Shown in pieces: positions 23,213 through 33,792 of a stretch of 64,000 nt of DNA. The notes under the pieces are model-generated. The model saw only the letters and a list, made by a program, of their open reading frames with translations. It ran no database searches and had not been told where the DNA came from. The stretch is from Silene latifolia. Lineage: Eukaryota; Streptophyta; Magnoliopsida; Caryophyllales; Caryophyllaceae. The translations under genes were made by a program, and so were the position numbers. The stretch is taken from positions 433,874,311-433,938,310 of the forward strand of contig NC_133538.1 of assembly GCF_048544455.1 (NCBI RefSeq), read 5' to 3'. The first letter of the stretch is position 1. Every line of letters starts with the position of its first letter.

Positions 23213-24619
23213 CTAGTTTAAATCGTAGAAGTTCTTATCCATAGAGCTTAGGGCTCTTAATAAGAGATCAAAAGCTTGTGAACAAGCTCCAAATAAGCAC
23301 AAGTATGGGTTGCTCAATTTGAATATGAAGTTTGGCCAAGGAAGTTTGTAGAATGTTCTTTCCCTTGCGTTGTCCTTAGCGTTAGAGCTTTCCCAATTCT
23401 TCAAATAAACGAGCCCATGATTCTTGTCAACACTAGGCATGAAGTGTGGTTCATTTTCATCCGTAGACTTCCACTTACCAACTTCTTCTTCAATCTTTGT
23501 GGTGATGATAGCATTTTGATTTTTCAATCCTTCCAAGGTGGAAGGAGAATTTTCATGGCATTGATGATCGAGTTCTTTAGAAGTTGTCATTGTGAGCGCC
23601 AAATCTTTAAAAGTGGCTTCTCGAGCAATCTTCTCCATGATCTTCTCCATGAGCTTTTTCACCAAGTAGCTCTTGTATGAAACTTTGGCCTTTTGAAGAT
23701 GATCTACCATATCCTCTTCAATGACCATTGGCTCCATGATAGGTGTCAAGTGGTCTTCACGAAGAATAAAGGAAGGGCGTTCTTCTTCATGATAGGGTAT
23801 CTCAAATGTCTCAAGGATAGGCTCCTCAAGCAAGGTGATATTGTGGGTCCATTCGTTAGGCTCATCATCATTGTTGCTATCTTCATACGAATCATAAATG
23901 GGGGCTTCATTTAACTTTTTCTCCAACATCCCAACATTCACTTCAAAGGACACACCCTCATACTCACAAAGGTTGAGAGTATTTGGCTTACTCAACCTCA
24001 TGTCTTCCTCATTGAACACAACACTTTCATAGTCACAAGAGCTCAAGGAGATAGGCTCTTCCCATTTCTCACTTTTCATATCAAAAGTTACTACTTCAAA
24101 TTCGCATTTATGCTCAATGTCCAAAAAACGGTGGGGAGTGATTGCTTGGGATTCTTTCAATTGGGTGATGTGGATCTCCAATTCCTCACCTTGGGCAACA
24201 ATGCTTTGAAGAACATTGTCCCTCTTTTGGCTCTCCTCTATCATTCGTTTGAAGAAGTTTTGTTGATCTCCCATCATTTGGAGAATCACATTTTGAATGG
24301 GTTCATCTTCTTGTTGTGGGTAAGTGTGAAAGTGGTTGTATTGTGGCAATTGAAACTCATTATGAAGTGGGTATTGGGTGGGTGGTTGTTGTTGATATTG
24401 GATGTGGTGATTTTGGTGGGAAAAGTTGGGGTAGTGGTTAGGATTTTTATTGTACAAATAGTAAGGTAGGTTTGTGTTGACTAGCTCCTCAATCTCCCCA
24501 TACCCATAGTCATACTCAAAAGATCCACCACATATTCCATATGACAAGTCTTGCATCATCATGGTCAAGATAAAGGTATAACTACAAACATGGAAACTAC
24601 AAGAAAACGGTAAAAACAA
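23213..24619 (-). CDS. Gag-region protein of the Athila element, diverged
   Basis: A 468-codon frame that follows the primer-binding site by about 80 bp, as expected for gag. Met20-22 (near 24560, MMMQDLSYG) is a plausible alternative start. The N-terminal third is Asn/Gln/His/Tyr-rich (HHIQYQQQPPTQYPLHNEF). A short helical QMMGDQQNFFKRMIEESQKR segment (about residue 112) is followed by QGEELEIHITQLKES, a wording typical of the C-terminal part of Athila gag. The rest is acidic with repeated ExxS motifs. I see no CCHC knuckle. It appears to be a rearranged gag remnant kept open; any function is unknown. Confidence 0.6.
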   Translation of the reverse strand: MFLPFSCSFHVCSYTFILTMMMQDLSYGICGGSFEYDYGYGEIEELVNTNLPYYLYNKNPNHYPNFSHQNHHIQYQQQPPTQYPLHNEFQLPQYNHFHTYPQQEDEPIQNVILQMMGDQQNFFKRMIEESQKRDNVLQSIVAQGEELEIHITQLKESQAITPHRFLDIEHKCEFEVVTFDMKSEKWEEPISLSSCDYESVVFNEEDMRLSKPNTLNLCEYEGVSFEVNVGMLEKKLNEAPIYDSYEDSNNDDEPNEWTHNITLLEEPILETFEIPYHEEERPSFILREDHLTPIMEPMVIEEDMVDHLQKAKVSYKSYLVKKLMEKIMEKIAREATFKDLALTMTTSKELDHQCHENSPSTLEGLKNQNAIITTKIEEEVGKWKSTDENEPHFMPSVDKNHGLVYLKNWESSNAKDNARERTFYKLPWPNFIFKLSNPYLCLFGACSQAFDLLLRALSSMDKNFYDLN

Positions 24620-24699
24620 ACCTTGGGGAACAAGTTCCTCAAGGTGAAAGTAAAATCAAAATAGACAAACAAGTAAGAACTTAATCACATAACACCGTC

Positions 24700-24718
24700 C
24701 CCGGCAACGACGCCATTT
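24700..24718 (-). other. tRNA-Asp-type primer-binding site of Athila
   Basis: On the - strand the sequence next to the 5' LTR reads TGGCGTCGTTGCCGGGGA. It matches the 3' end of plant tRNA-Asp (complement TCCCCGGCAACGGCGCCA) except for one base. Confidence 0.85.
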
Positions 24719-26361
24719 TGATAGACAAGAGTTGGTCGTCACACATCCAATCAAACACATTTATAATACTCAACATACAACTAGTTAGCGGTAAGTCGAG
24801 GTCGATCCATGGGACGGTGTGCTTTGGGTTCTAAGTCTATCTATCTCAATTTATGCTAGTGTCACAATTTGTTTGGGTTTGTAGTTGTGTCATAGATTAA
24901 TGGAAGCGATAAAGTAAAACAAGCAATAAAAGGAAAGATGTAAACAAATGATTAAAAGTGCTAGGATATCATGGGGTCATAGGGGATTCATGGTGTTGAT
25001 CATACAAACATGTTTACAAGGTTGCAAGCAATTAATATTGTGGAGGAACCGAGTTGGTTTATGTCTTACGGTTCTTAGGAAGAGTTGGGTCCCGGAGCCG
25101 AATTGATTAGATTGTACAACACCTACAAGTCGACTTACTTTCCTCCTATTCAACTTCTATGCATGGTCTAACAAGACTCGAGTTGGTTTATATCTTACAA
25201 GTCTAGTTGAGTAGATAAGAGATGGTTGTAAATGCAAGGATTCATAGGCTTAGCATTTCATCAAACATAACATGTGCATAAAGTTGACATCACAACAAGC
25301 AAGCAATTTAATCATGTGAAAACATATTAGATTAACCATGAATCAATCCCATGTTTGTTTTCCCTAATTACCCATTAATCCTAGCTAAAGAAACTACTCA
25401 CTCATTATCATGGAAAACATGTCGTTAATGGTGTCAATCATCACAACAAGTATAAACATGATAATAGAATGAAGAAATGAACAATAAAGATTAAAGAGTA
25501 AAGGAATTATACCAAGCTTGAGATGATCCAAATAATAAAGCAAAGAATAATAGAAGAAACTTGATTGATTGAGGAAAGGTTGTCAATCCTTCAATAATAA
25601 CCCAATAATCTTCAATTACCCAAAAGTAACAAACTTGAACAATAATTAGGAGAGATTAATGTGAGATTTGTGGAAAGATTAAAGAGTAATCTATTCTAAT
25701 CTACTCCTAATCTAATCTAAAGAAGGATTTTCTACTTTAAAAACTTGATAAAGATCCCCCCGTTGATTATTACAAATGGGGTATTTATAGTGGAAATTAG
25801 GTGGATGCATTAGGGTTAACTAAGGGCTAAACTAGAAATTACACTTTTTAGATTGAGCAGGAAGAAGCCGGTATTTTTCGAAGGAAGGGCTTCTTTCTTT
25901 GAAGCTTGAAGAAGACGAAATTGTGCTGTGAAGGAATCCGGGCGGATTGTTGTCGGGACGGGCAGATTGTAGAAGGGGAAGACGGGCGGATTTGGGAGAA
26001 GACTCACGTCTTCTGTGGTTTGGGGACGGCCAGATTCTAGAGAATCCGCACGGGTTGGAGGGCTATCTCGTTTTCTCTTCTATTCTTCCCTTTCCTTCAT
26101 TTTCACTTTATTCTTGTGCGATTGGCCTTTAGTTCTCGCTTCCTCTTCATACTAGTCCATCAAATATCGTCAAATAGCTTCCGAATACGCACGAAAGACG
26201 GGAATTTCCGCCTTATTATCTTCTTTCCTACAAAACATATGAAATGCGATAGAAAAGCAAATAGGAAGGTTTTGACAGAGAAAATGGCCATAGAATGTTA
26301 TAATAGTATGCAAAATAGGCTCAATTAGGGGACTAAATGTGCGCAAATAATGTTCACATCA
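24719..26361 (-). repeat. 5' LTR of the - strand Athila element
   Basis: 1643 bp, partner of 17011-18656. Dyads at 25935-26055 match those of the other LTR with a few substitutions (for example GGCAGATT for GGCGGATT). Confidence 0.93.
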
Positions 26362-27491
26362 TCCCCAAAGCAGGAAATAACTACAAAAAAAAAACCAAAA
26401 AAAGAAAAACACAATAATATAAAAGCGAAGGAAAACCAAGACAAACTTGAGGTGACAAACCCCTAAGGCATACGGATATAATCATACCGTTTCAACTAAA
26501 AAATTAAGTCTTCCGTCAGGACGCCTAGGCAAGCTTGAGTCAAGTATAAAGTTGGTTTTTTTAACAAAGTCAGACACGCAAGAAAACCAACGTTGACGGT
26601 TGACACAGTAAGGAAAGAAAGCCTGCAAAAACACACATAGGGAAGTGAAAACAGATAATATACAAACAGATTCAGTTTTGATAGGATAATTAATTAAGTT
26701 TTTTCTTGGGCAAGTAGTAAATTCCGTCGATACAATAAAATAAAATATTGACAGGATAATTCCCAGTTTAGCTTTGGTTAGACTTTTGGGCATGTACTGA
26801 AGCTTAATGTACTGACTTCGAAAACTGTTTTAGCGACAACATCCTGAAGGTTGAGAAAATTTCTAAAAAATGTTGGTAATTCCAAGTAGAAACATTAGCG
26901 GGTACTAAGGATGAATATGAATACCTTGATTATTGTCGGAAAGTACAAAAGATTTGGTCTTTCAAGTGTTAAACGAAGACCAACAAGGTCAATTACCATA
27001 TCCATGAGCCATTTTCCTTGAAACAAAGTCGACATTGCTTCTTGGGTTACTTGCAGCCATGGAGTGTCTACAACAATGTCACTAATAATGCACATATTGT
27101 AATTAGATGCACACAGAACAGCAAAGTGGACAAAAACAACTTAAAAAGATGTTATATGGTCAGTGATAACTTACTACTTATTTGCCTCATTTGTCCTAAT
27201 AAAATTCATCAAATGTTCATCTGTATAGGGCAAGTCTCGTGGAACTTCATTCCTGGGGAGAAAAAGGGAAAATACAGAACAATTAAATAATCATATCCCA
27301 CTTTTAATAAGCAAGGAGTCATCATATATTAATGAGAAGCATTGTTGGTAAAAGAATTCTGATTACCGAATCTCACAGCCATTCTTGTAGGCCTTTGCTT
27401 TAGACGTCACTTGATCTTTCACAGTGTTGTCTTTCCAAGTCAAAATTTAATTGCAAACTCTCATAATGTAACGCTTCACATCAGTTCTCTG

Positions 27492-27578
27492 AATAATAAC
27501 ATAAAGTGAAATCAACAGTAGAACCTACATATTTAATACACATACAAGGCTGATTCATGGAAGAACAAAGCTAATCCA
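27492..27578. other. MULE interior left of the LINE insertion
   Basis: Short non-coding stretch upstream of the Ulp1-like exons, containing ATACACATACAAGGCTGATTC, which echoes the repeated phrase at 15385-16275. It ends where the poly(T) start of the LINE begins. Confidence 0.5.
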
Positions 27579-29009
27579 TGCATCTTTTTTTTTTTGGGGG
27601 AAGGTTAAGTATATATCATAATAAAAAAAATGAGAATTTACATCAAGAGTATATCACTTACAAAAAAACACCAAGAAACGAATAGAGCAAAACTAAAGGT
27701 AATTAAAATTTTTGAAGCCAAGCTCTATCTCTACTCCTTAATGGTTGACTATTGTGTTTCAAAAACCGTGATTTGATATCAGCTACAATCCTCAGGATCA
27801 CAAACTCAGGTCTCCAAATGCTACCATCCACCCCAGCTTCATTTCTGATGCGCTAAATCCAGTAAATCAGTGCAACACAGCAGGCACCAATAATCCTTCT
27901 CTGCAGTTTTGTCATTCTGCTAGTAGAAAACCAGGGAACCAAATGCCAGATATTGACTGTGAATCCAAGCTTGTCTTGTAACAGACGAAAGCAAGTTCTA
28001 GCATAGACACACTCATACACCAGATGGGAGTGACTTTCAGGAAATAGAGAACAGATAGGGCAAACAGGGTCTACAACCAGTCCCATTCTAGCCAATCTGT
28101 CTGTAGTAGCCCACCTCTGATGCATGAATACCCAGAAAATAAAAGAGCTCTTGGGTAAGTTGAGGGAATTCCAACAGATAAACCGCCAGTCAACCTTTGG
28201 CTTAGGCAGTCTTAACCAATCATAACCAGCAGCTACAGTGTACTACTTAGAAGAATGAAGCCACCTGTTGTTAGTATAGGCTTGCTTAAAAAGAGACATA
28301 ATATGGGTGATCTTCTTCCAGGACCAACTATAATTAGAAGGGACCTTGTACTCAGTCCAATCTTTACCTTTCATATAAACATGGTTGATCCAGCGAACCC
28401 AAAGATGATCCTTTTTATTAGCAAGCTACCAAACGTACTTCCCAAGTAAAGCCTTGTTCCAAGTTTTAGCATCCTTAATCCCAAGGCCTCCCTCTTCCTT
28501 TGGTAAGCAACAAGTATCCCAGCTGATGTTAGGGGGGCTTTGATAATCAGACTTACCTCTCCAAAGATAGTTTCTACAAATAACATTAATTCTGTTCATA
28601 ATCCCACTAGGAATCAGAAAGATAGTGGCCCAGTAAGAATGCAAGTTAGTAAGGACAGCATTGACCAGCACCAACCTACCAGCATAAGACAAATGTTTGG
28701 CCCCCCATCCTCTAATTCTAGGCACAATCCTTTCAATAAGCTTTTGGCCTTCATTCTTAGTTAACCTCTTAGAAGAGATGGGAACTCCTAAATATTTAAA
28801 TGGGAGAGAACCCCTCTGAAAGCCAGAAACTTGAAAAATGGCATCCACAGTAGAGAAGGAAAGACGAAGTTTTGCTTTAGATTTAGTTTTAGTATTTTTT
28901 AATTGGGATTTTTTACGATTGATTTTTCTTGCCATTGTGCAAGTTAAAACCCTAGAAAACTTAGAGAGAAGTCAGAGCTTTCTCTCTCTAACCCCATTGA
29001 AGAGTCTAT
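27579..29009 (-). mobile_element. Internally deleted L1-type LINE
   Basis: Starts on the + strand with a T10 run at 27579 (the poly(A) tail) and ends near the Sirevirus LTR. At the other end the - strand shows a leader with GGGTTAGAGAGAGAAAGCTC and then ATG 28935. The body encodes only the C-terminal part of an L1 reverse transcriptase plus the RT-linked zinc finger, so several kilobases of ORF1 and ORF2 are absent although both element ends are present. I found no convincing target-site duplication. Confidence 0.8.
27845..28935 (-). pseudogene. LINE remnant: basic N-terminus fused to RT C-terminus and zf-RVT
   Basis: The frame opens at 28935 with MARKINRKKSQLKNTKTKSK, a basic N-terminus, and passes within about 35 residues into FQRGSLPFKYLGVPISSKRL, the region of L1 reverse transcriptase after the catalytic core. 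It continues WGAKHLSYAGRLVLVNAVL and YLWRGKSDY. A TAG (28426-28428, likely a Trp codon) interrupts it, then another stop lies near 28241. The final part, 28125-27853, holds the RT-associated zinc finger (MHQRWATTDRLARMG, PVCPICSLFPESHSHLVYEC). The palm domain with the catalytic aspartates is absent, so it cannot reverse-transcribe. Confidence 0.82.
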
Positions 29010-30600
29010 TGATCCAAAATACTCAAGATGGGGGGGGGGGGGTGAATTGAGGATTTAAAACTTTTTAAAGCTTTTTCGATTGTGCGTATGTAATTGATTA
29101 TTTAAAGTTTATTGATTAAACTTTAACTAATCAACTAATTATTGTAAGGAAAGTAAACGAAAGAACAAAACAAGAAGAGACACACGGATTTTTGAAGTGG
29201 TTCAGTTTCACAAGTCGAAACCTACGTCCACTATTCTCGATTAATAAATTTAGTACCTTTCTACGGATTACAAATTTACTAACCCAACTCGTACAACTAA
29301 CTCTAGCTGTAACTCAATGAGTACCGTTAAATACTCGAGTGACTAACTTACGCTAATAAGAAAGCACTAATGATTCTAACAAAGGTTCACGTTAATGAAC
29401 AAGTTAAGAAATCAACTAAGCACTATTATCTTATAACGATAAATGAAGAACAAGTATGCGAGTTTTTGTAACACACGACCTTTCAAAATTGCAAATCGGT
29501 TTTCGTTAAAAACACACGGTTTGCTCTTAAAAATATGAAAACAATTTTTTTGCTTCAGGTCTCTATTTTAGATGTTGTAAATAGCAAAGTATTTATAGGC
29601 AAGGAATATGTAGGCTAACGGTTTCTACAAAAACCCTAATAGCCGAAATAGTAGGATATAATTACAAATTATATCTTCTTATTATCTTTTTCCTAAAAGC
29701 CATAAAAGATAATAAAGAATATTCTAAAAGATAGAATATAATCTTTCCAAATATTATCTTTACTATAAATTCTAAGATTATGATAAGATTTCCTAGAACA
29801 GGAATATCTTTTACCATAAACAAATATATTAAGTAAGATATACAAGATATGTAAAGATTTAATTATAGAATAAAATCTTTACCTAATATCCCTTAGGCAA
29901 CACGGCATAACACGGCTCATAGGCTCGTGAACCATGCGAACCCTAATCTTAGTATATAATTAGATTTTAGGTTTTAGGAGAGGCTAGATGGAAACCCTAA
30001 TTGATAGTAAAGTCCAACTCATAAGTTGACCCAATAACCATCAATTAACGCTAACCATAAAACCGGACTCCTCACTAAATCAGGCTTTCACAAAATAAAT
30101 ACTTTCATTAAAACATATAAAATAATCTTTTAAGAAATTGTAAAACAATTTTCGAACCATTTAAAAGTCGTGTATAAAAACTCAGCACTTCAATGTTATA
30201 GTAGAAGAGCTATAACATTGAGCTCTTTTACTAGTAATGTTATAGCTGCAAAGCTATAACTTTACTAATTAAGAAACTCATTCTTCGATTACCATTACGA
30301 GATAATCATCTATACTATTCTAATCTTCAAGGAGATCTTCGAGTATAGGCTACATCATCATCCAAGCTTGATTATTCTTTTAGACAAACTCCGTCTTCAC
30401 GTAATACTTGAATGAATCTTTGAATTGTTTGATCTTTGAACAAGGGCTTGAACTTCTCATGTAATTGTCACAATCCTCTTTGTTGCTCGTAACGAATTAA
30501 TGCTAAAACACTTAACAAACGTTTACACGCAACAAGTATATAAAATGTAAAACACCTTGACATCATCAAAACATAAACATATAAGCTATATGGTCCAACA
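29010..30600 (-). repeat. 3' LTR of the Sirevirus
   Basis: On the - strand it begins TGTTGGACCATATAGC at 30600 and probably ends near 29010 (TGATCCAAAATAC on the + strand). Near its end lies a tract of 13 G (29030-29042) followed by TGAATTGAGG. Two hairpins with GTTATAG arms lie at about 30191-30265. The partner LTR is outside or deleted, so the inner boundary is firm and the outer one is estimated. Confidence 0.8.
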
Positions 30601-31130
30601 AATTCCCCCTTTTTGATGATGGCAAGTCTCCTAAAATTGTGACTAATTAAAAAGTTCCCCCTCAATATAATACCGTTATCTTGATAATAAAGATTAACGC
30701 AAGATCAAAACAATTATTCGAAAATCGAAACTTAAGGACTTTAAGAGACAATTGGTCTTGACAAGGAGCAAGCTTAGGTAGATGCTTACTATAGACGTTC
30801 TTTCCCCCTCTTGACATCATCGAAAAGTTAAGAACAAATAAAAAATGACTAGAATAATATAAGACGAGACAAGAGATAAAAACGCCATAAGAAATAAAAT
30901 AACATGCAAGACTAGAAGCATCCAAAAGATAATGAACATACAAACTAAGAATTAAACATGTCTAAAGCCAAAGTGGGCCGAATGATCACATGTCTAATAG
31001 AACACTTGGGCCATAACCGCAAGTGTATTGCCAAAATGGGCCGAATAAGAGTTTGATTAACACACCACTAGATGAAAATAAAAGAAAATCTAATTAAGAT
31101 AAGGGCTAATGAGGGTAGGACGAGAGGAAG
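30601..31130 (-). other. Sirevirus 3' region with polypurine tracts
   Basis: The - strand reads AAAAAGGGGGAATT directly before the LTR. Earlier come TTGAGGGGGAAC (about 30660) and AAGAGGGGGAAAG (about 30800), each within or near a GATGATGTCAA or ATCATCAAA context. Multiple polypurine tracts before the 3' LTR are a Sirevirus trait. No gene is supported. Confidence 0.75.
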
Positions 31131-32870
31131 TCAGATGTTGCGGGTCTTATACGGGTTCACGTAGTCGGGTCTAGTACGGTGCTCCAAAGCATCCAGACGG
31201 TCGAAAGAGCTCCTAACCAACTGTGAAAGAGTACCAATGCTCCTCTCAAAATTAAGAACCTTCAAGGAAAGAGCCTTTGTAGCTTCCAACGTAAGAGCTT
31301 GATCTCCCGCCATCGCTTTCCCGTGCATCACCAAAGCACCACCCTGACTTGTAAGGAAAGTGAGACGATCACCGTGTGGGAACACTTCCCCACGTATAGC
31401 CTTCAGCTCCCTCTCAAAACCCGCTAATCTCTTGTCCACATCCTCCATCCACGAGTACACCCGACTAGTATCCAAACCCGAGTCTAAAGACCGAGATGGA
31501 CCAACCCGTGACAATGCCGTAGCCAAACTAGTCGAATGCTCCTCGAATTTCTCCATTAAACCACTCATAAATCCCTCCAACTTCGACTCAATAGCTCCTA
31601 AACCCGAATCCACCGGGACTTTCTCAACATCCTTTGCAAGTTGTAATTCTGGTCCATCAACAACAAGACCCATTAGCTTGATTAACTTGTCACACATACA
31701 ATCTCTAGCACTAACACCGTAACTGTCAGGCCCGATCACTTGTTTAATTTCCAACAAACGAGATATCCACATACCATACGGAAAATCGATTGTGGTGCTC
31801 AACTTGTCCTTAGGAACCGTAAGACTAGTCTGAATGATACGGTGTAAGACAACACTACCCAAATTCACCTTTTTACCTTCCAACCAAGAATAAACCATAA
31901 TCTCCTCATAACTCGACACCTTATCACGGCCCCCTCTTCTCGGCACCACTGTGTTCCACAAAAAATTTAAGAGAAACTTGATTTTTGCCGAAAGAGGTCG
32001 AACCACGATATTGACACCTTCCGTCATCTCCTCAAAATATTGCTTCACTAACAACTCCTTTTCACTTCCAACATTAGACCATTCAAGACTCGGATTTAAT
32101 TCAATCCCTTCATTAGGAACCGAAAAAGCAGAGCAAAAATCCGAAACAGAGACGGTAACATCGACACCATTAACAACCGCATGCAACACTCCTTTCTTAA
32201 TTGACACACTAGCAAAGAACTGTACCACCTCAACCGGGTATATAGGACCCGAAAACTGACTTATGTGACTCCACCCTTGAAAATCAAGAAAATTATTAAA
32301 GAAAGCAAGAGCGGGTACACTAACCAACCAAGATTTCGGATAATACCGACCACCATGAATAGAATACCTCAAAACTCGATTAACCAAGATGCTTTCATCA
32401 TGAGTAAGCCGAACACGATTCAACCCTTCCTTTGTCGCGGCTTTCGAAGCATCCCTAAGTAGAGTACGAGTAACACCATTCCGAACTATCACCTCGGGTT
32501 CTTCTACAATTGCTTCACCATTATCAACAACAACTTTATTTTTACCCTTGAAAAGACGGCGTCTTTTGCCTTCGGAAACCGATTCGTTCCAACTACGAAA
32601 CAGGGGCGAGTTTTGGTTTGGTTGTGGTGAAGGACAATTCATGGAATGAGGAGTATGTGGTGGCAAAGGTGATGTTTGGTGAGGAAAGGGGCGGTTTTGG
32701 TGGTGACGGGTTGAGGATCGGGTATTTTTTGCATGGGATGTGTTCATGATGATGGAGATTGTTTGAAAAAGGGGATGATGGTGATTGTTGGAGTAAAAGA
32801 GAGGATATGTAATGATGGTAAATATTTGGAAGAAGAAAAAGTGAGCAAGTGGGGATGGGTGGACGGTCAA
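31131..32870 (-). CDS. Sirevirus env-like third ORF, uninterrupted
   Basis: A 579-codon frame downstream of pol in the same direction, the position of the env-like gene in Sireviruses. The function of this protein family is unproven. Met42 (32747, MNTSHAKNTRSS) is the likelier start, because residues 1-41 are a leader-like hydrophobic run (AHFFFFQIFTIITYPLFY) that could otherwise mimic a signal peptide. Visible parts: a Ser/Pro/His-rich N-terminus; a basic SEGKRRRLFKGKNK patch (about 100); a globular region with RLTHDESILVNRVLRY, SWLVSVPALAFFNNFLDFQGW and VVQFFASVSIKKGV; and a C-terminal coiled-coil-like region (KLEGFMSGLMEKFEEHSTSL, LDKR-like heptads). No membrane-spanning C-terminus is evident. 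It is intact while gag and pol of the same element are riddled with stops. Confidence 0.78.
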   Translation of the reverse strand: MTVHPSPLAHFFFFQIFTIITYPLFYSNNHHHPLFQTISIIMNTSHAKNTRSSTRHHQNRPFPHQTSPLPPHTPHSMNCPSPQPNQNSPLFRSWNESVSEGKRRRLFKGKNKVVVDNGEAIVEEPEVIVRNGVTRTLLRDASKAATKEGLNRVRLTHDESILVNRVLRYSIHGGRYYPKSWLVSVPALAFFNNFLDFQGWSHISQFSGPIYPVEVVQFFASVSIKKGVLHAVVNGVDVTVSVSDFCSAFSVPNEGIELNPSLEWSNVGSEKELLVKQYFEEMTEGVNIVVRPLSAKIKFLLNFLWNTVVPRRGGRDKVSSYEEIMVYSWLEGKKVNLGSVVLHRIIQTSLTVPKDKLSTTIDFPYGMWISRLLEIKQVIGPDSYGVSARDCMCDKLIKLMGLVVDGPELQLAKDVEKVPVDSGLGAIESKLEGFMSGLMEKFEEHSTSLATALSRVGPSRSLDSGLDTSRVYSWMEDVDKRLAGFERELKAIRGEVFPHGDRLTFLTSQGGALVMHGKAMAGDQALTLEATKALSLKVLNFERSIGTLSQLVRSSFDRLDALEHRTRPDYVNPYKTRNI

Positions 32871-33278
32871 GCAAGGGTAGATATAGGTGTAGGTTTTAGG
32901 GTTAACAAGTGTAGGTGTAATATGGTAAGTGTTATTAATTAGGAATAGGAAAGTGATAAGTATGGAAATTTATGATGATAAGACATGAATTAGGAAGTTG
33001 GTTTGATATAGGAAAGATATGAGCCGTGTATTGTGAGCTTGTTTGTGAGATTTTTTGTTATTTTTTTTTTTTTAATTTGGAAAGATAAAAGATATGGTGT
33101 GTTTGTTTATTGTGATAAAAATAAGTTTGTACATCAATTAAATTCTAAATAGCAAATAGAATCTTATGAAAAAAATATTTCTATAAACGAAATTATTCAT
33201 GCAACGTAATATACGGACACAGTCATACAATTTTAACTTAACTAGTCAGTCATAAAAAGATTAAACACATATAGAGGC
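32871..33278 (-). other. Spacer between Sirevirus pol and env-like ORF
   Basis: AT-rich, including a T12 run near 33060. It contains no frame of note. A splice acceptor for a subgenomic env-like RNA could lie here, but I could not identify one with confidence. Confidence 0.4.
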
Positions 33279-33765
33279 TTAGGTACCACTGATTAAACCA
33301 ATTTCCAACCGTAAAGTCTCAAATCGTTCTCTAGCTAATGATTTTGTACAAATGTCTGCCCATTGTTTTTCAGTACTACAAAATTCAAGTTTTATATTCC
33401 CCTTCTCAACATGGTCTCTTATAAAATGGTGTCTAATTTCAATATGTTTGGTACGTGAATGTTGTGCGGGATTTTTAGAGATTATTATCGCACTAGTATT
33501 ATCACATAGAATAGGAATACATCCTACATCAACACCATAATCACGTAATTGTTGCTTAAGCCATAAAAGTTGAGTACATACCATCCCCGAAGAATATATT
33601 CGGCTTCAAAGAGCTTGAGAGAGCAACCGAATTTTGTTTCTTCGAACCCCACGTGATGATACATGGTCCGATAAAAGTGGCGACACCCGACGTGCTTTTC
33701 CTGTCTAGAGAACATCCTACGTAGTCGGCATCGGAATAACCGACTAGATCAAAATTGCACTCCAT
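33279..33765 (-). pseudogene. Sirevirus RNase H domain, frameshifted
   Basis: Two overlapping frames together cover copia RNase H: GYSDADYVGCSLDRKSTSGV and CIITWGSKKQNSVALSS in one (33765-33556), then LLWLKQQLRDYGVD, CDNTSAIIISKNPAQHSRTK and HIEIRHHFIRDHVEKG in the other (33584-33279). The frame change lies near 33560-33600. This domain would remove template RNA during reverse transcription. Confidence 0.85.
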
Positions 33766-33792
33766 TGGATACCATAGGTATAAGTTGGCCGT

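Larger units (their letters stand above)
17011..26361 (-). mobile_element. Non-autonomous Athila-type LTR retrotransposon, complete ends
   Basis: 9351 bp with LTRs at 17011-18656 (1646 bp) and 24719-26361 (1643 bp), starting TGATAGACAAG and ending TTCACATCA. A perfect TSD TCCCC flanks it (17006-17010 and 26362-26366). Left of the right LTR, the - strand reads TGGCGTCGTTGCCGGGGA, complementary apart from one mismatch to plant tRNA-Asp, the Athila primer. The interior keeps a gag-region ORF and the Athila ORF1-type protein but no protease, reverse transcriptase or integrase, so movement would need helper proteins. The LTRs differ at few positions by eye, so the insertion is fairly recent. It interrupts an exon of the Ulp1-like gene. 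Confidence 0.93.
16577..27491 (-). pseudogene. Ulp1-like (C48) cysteine protease gene carried by the MULE, split by Athila
   Basis: Ulp1/SENP-type proteases cleave SUMO-like modifiers; MULE-borne relatives are known as Kaonashi-type ULP genes. GT-AG exons on the - strand, 5' to 3': 27491-27367, 27252-27175, 27067-26925, 26622-26488, 26380-26362 joined across Athila to 17010-16915, 16817-16736, and 16643-16577. Exon 3 reads GKWLMDMVIDLVGLRL, as at the start of the fold. Exon 4 reads FFPYCVNRQRWFSCVSDF then ILDSS: the acid residue is kept, but the usual His-Trp is Arg-Trp. Exon 6 reads YSCGVYLLKWLEN with the nucleophilic Cys. An in-frame TAA lies in the first exon near 27450. The gene converges on the transposase, the usual arrangement in such elements. 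The 5' end may be missing beyond the LINE. Confidence 0.78.
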
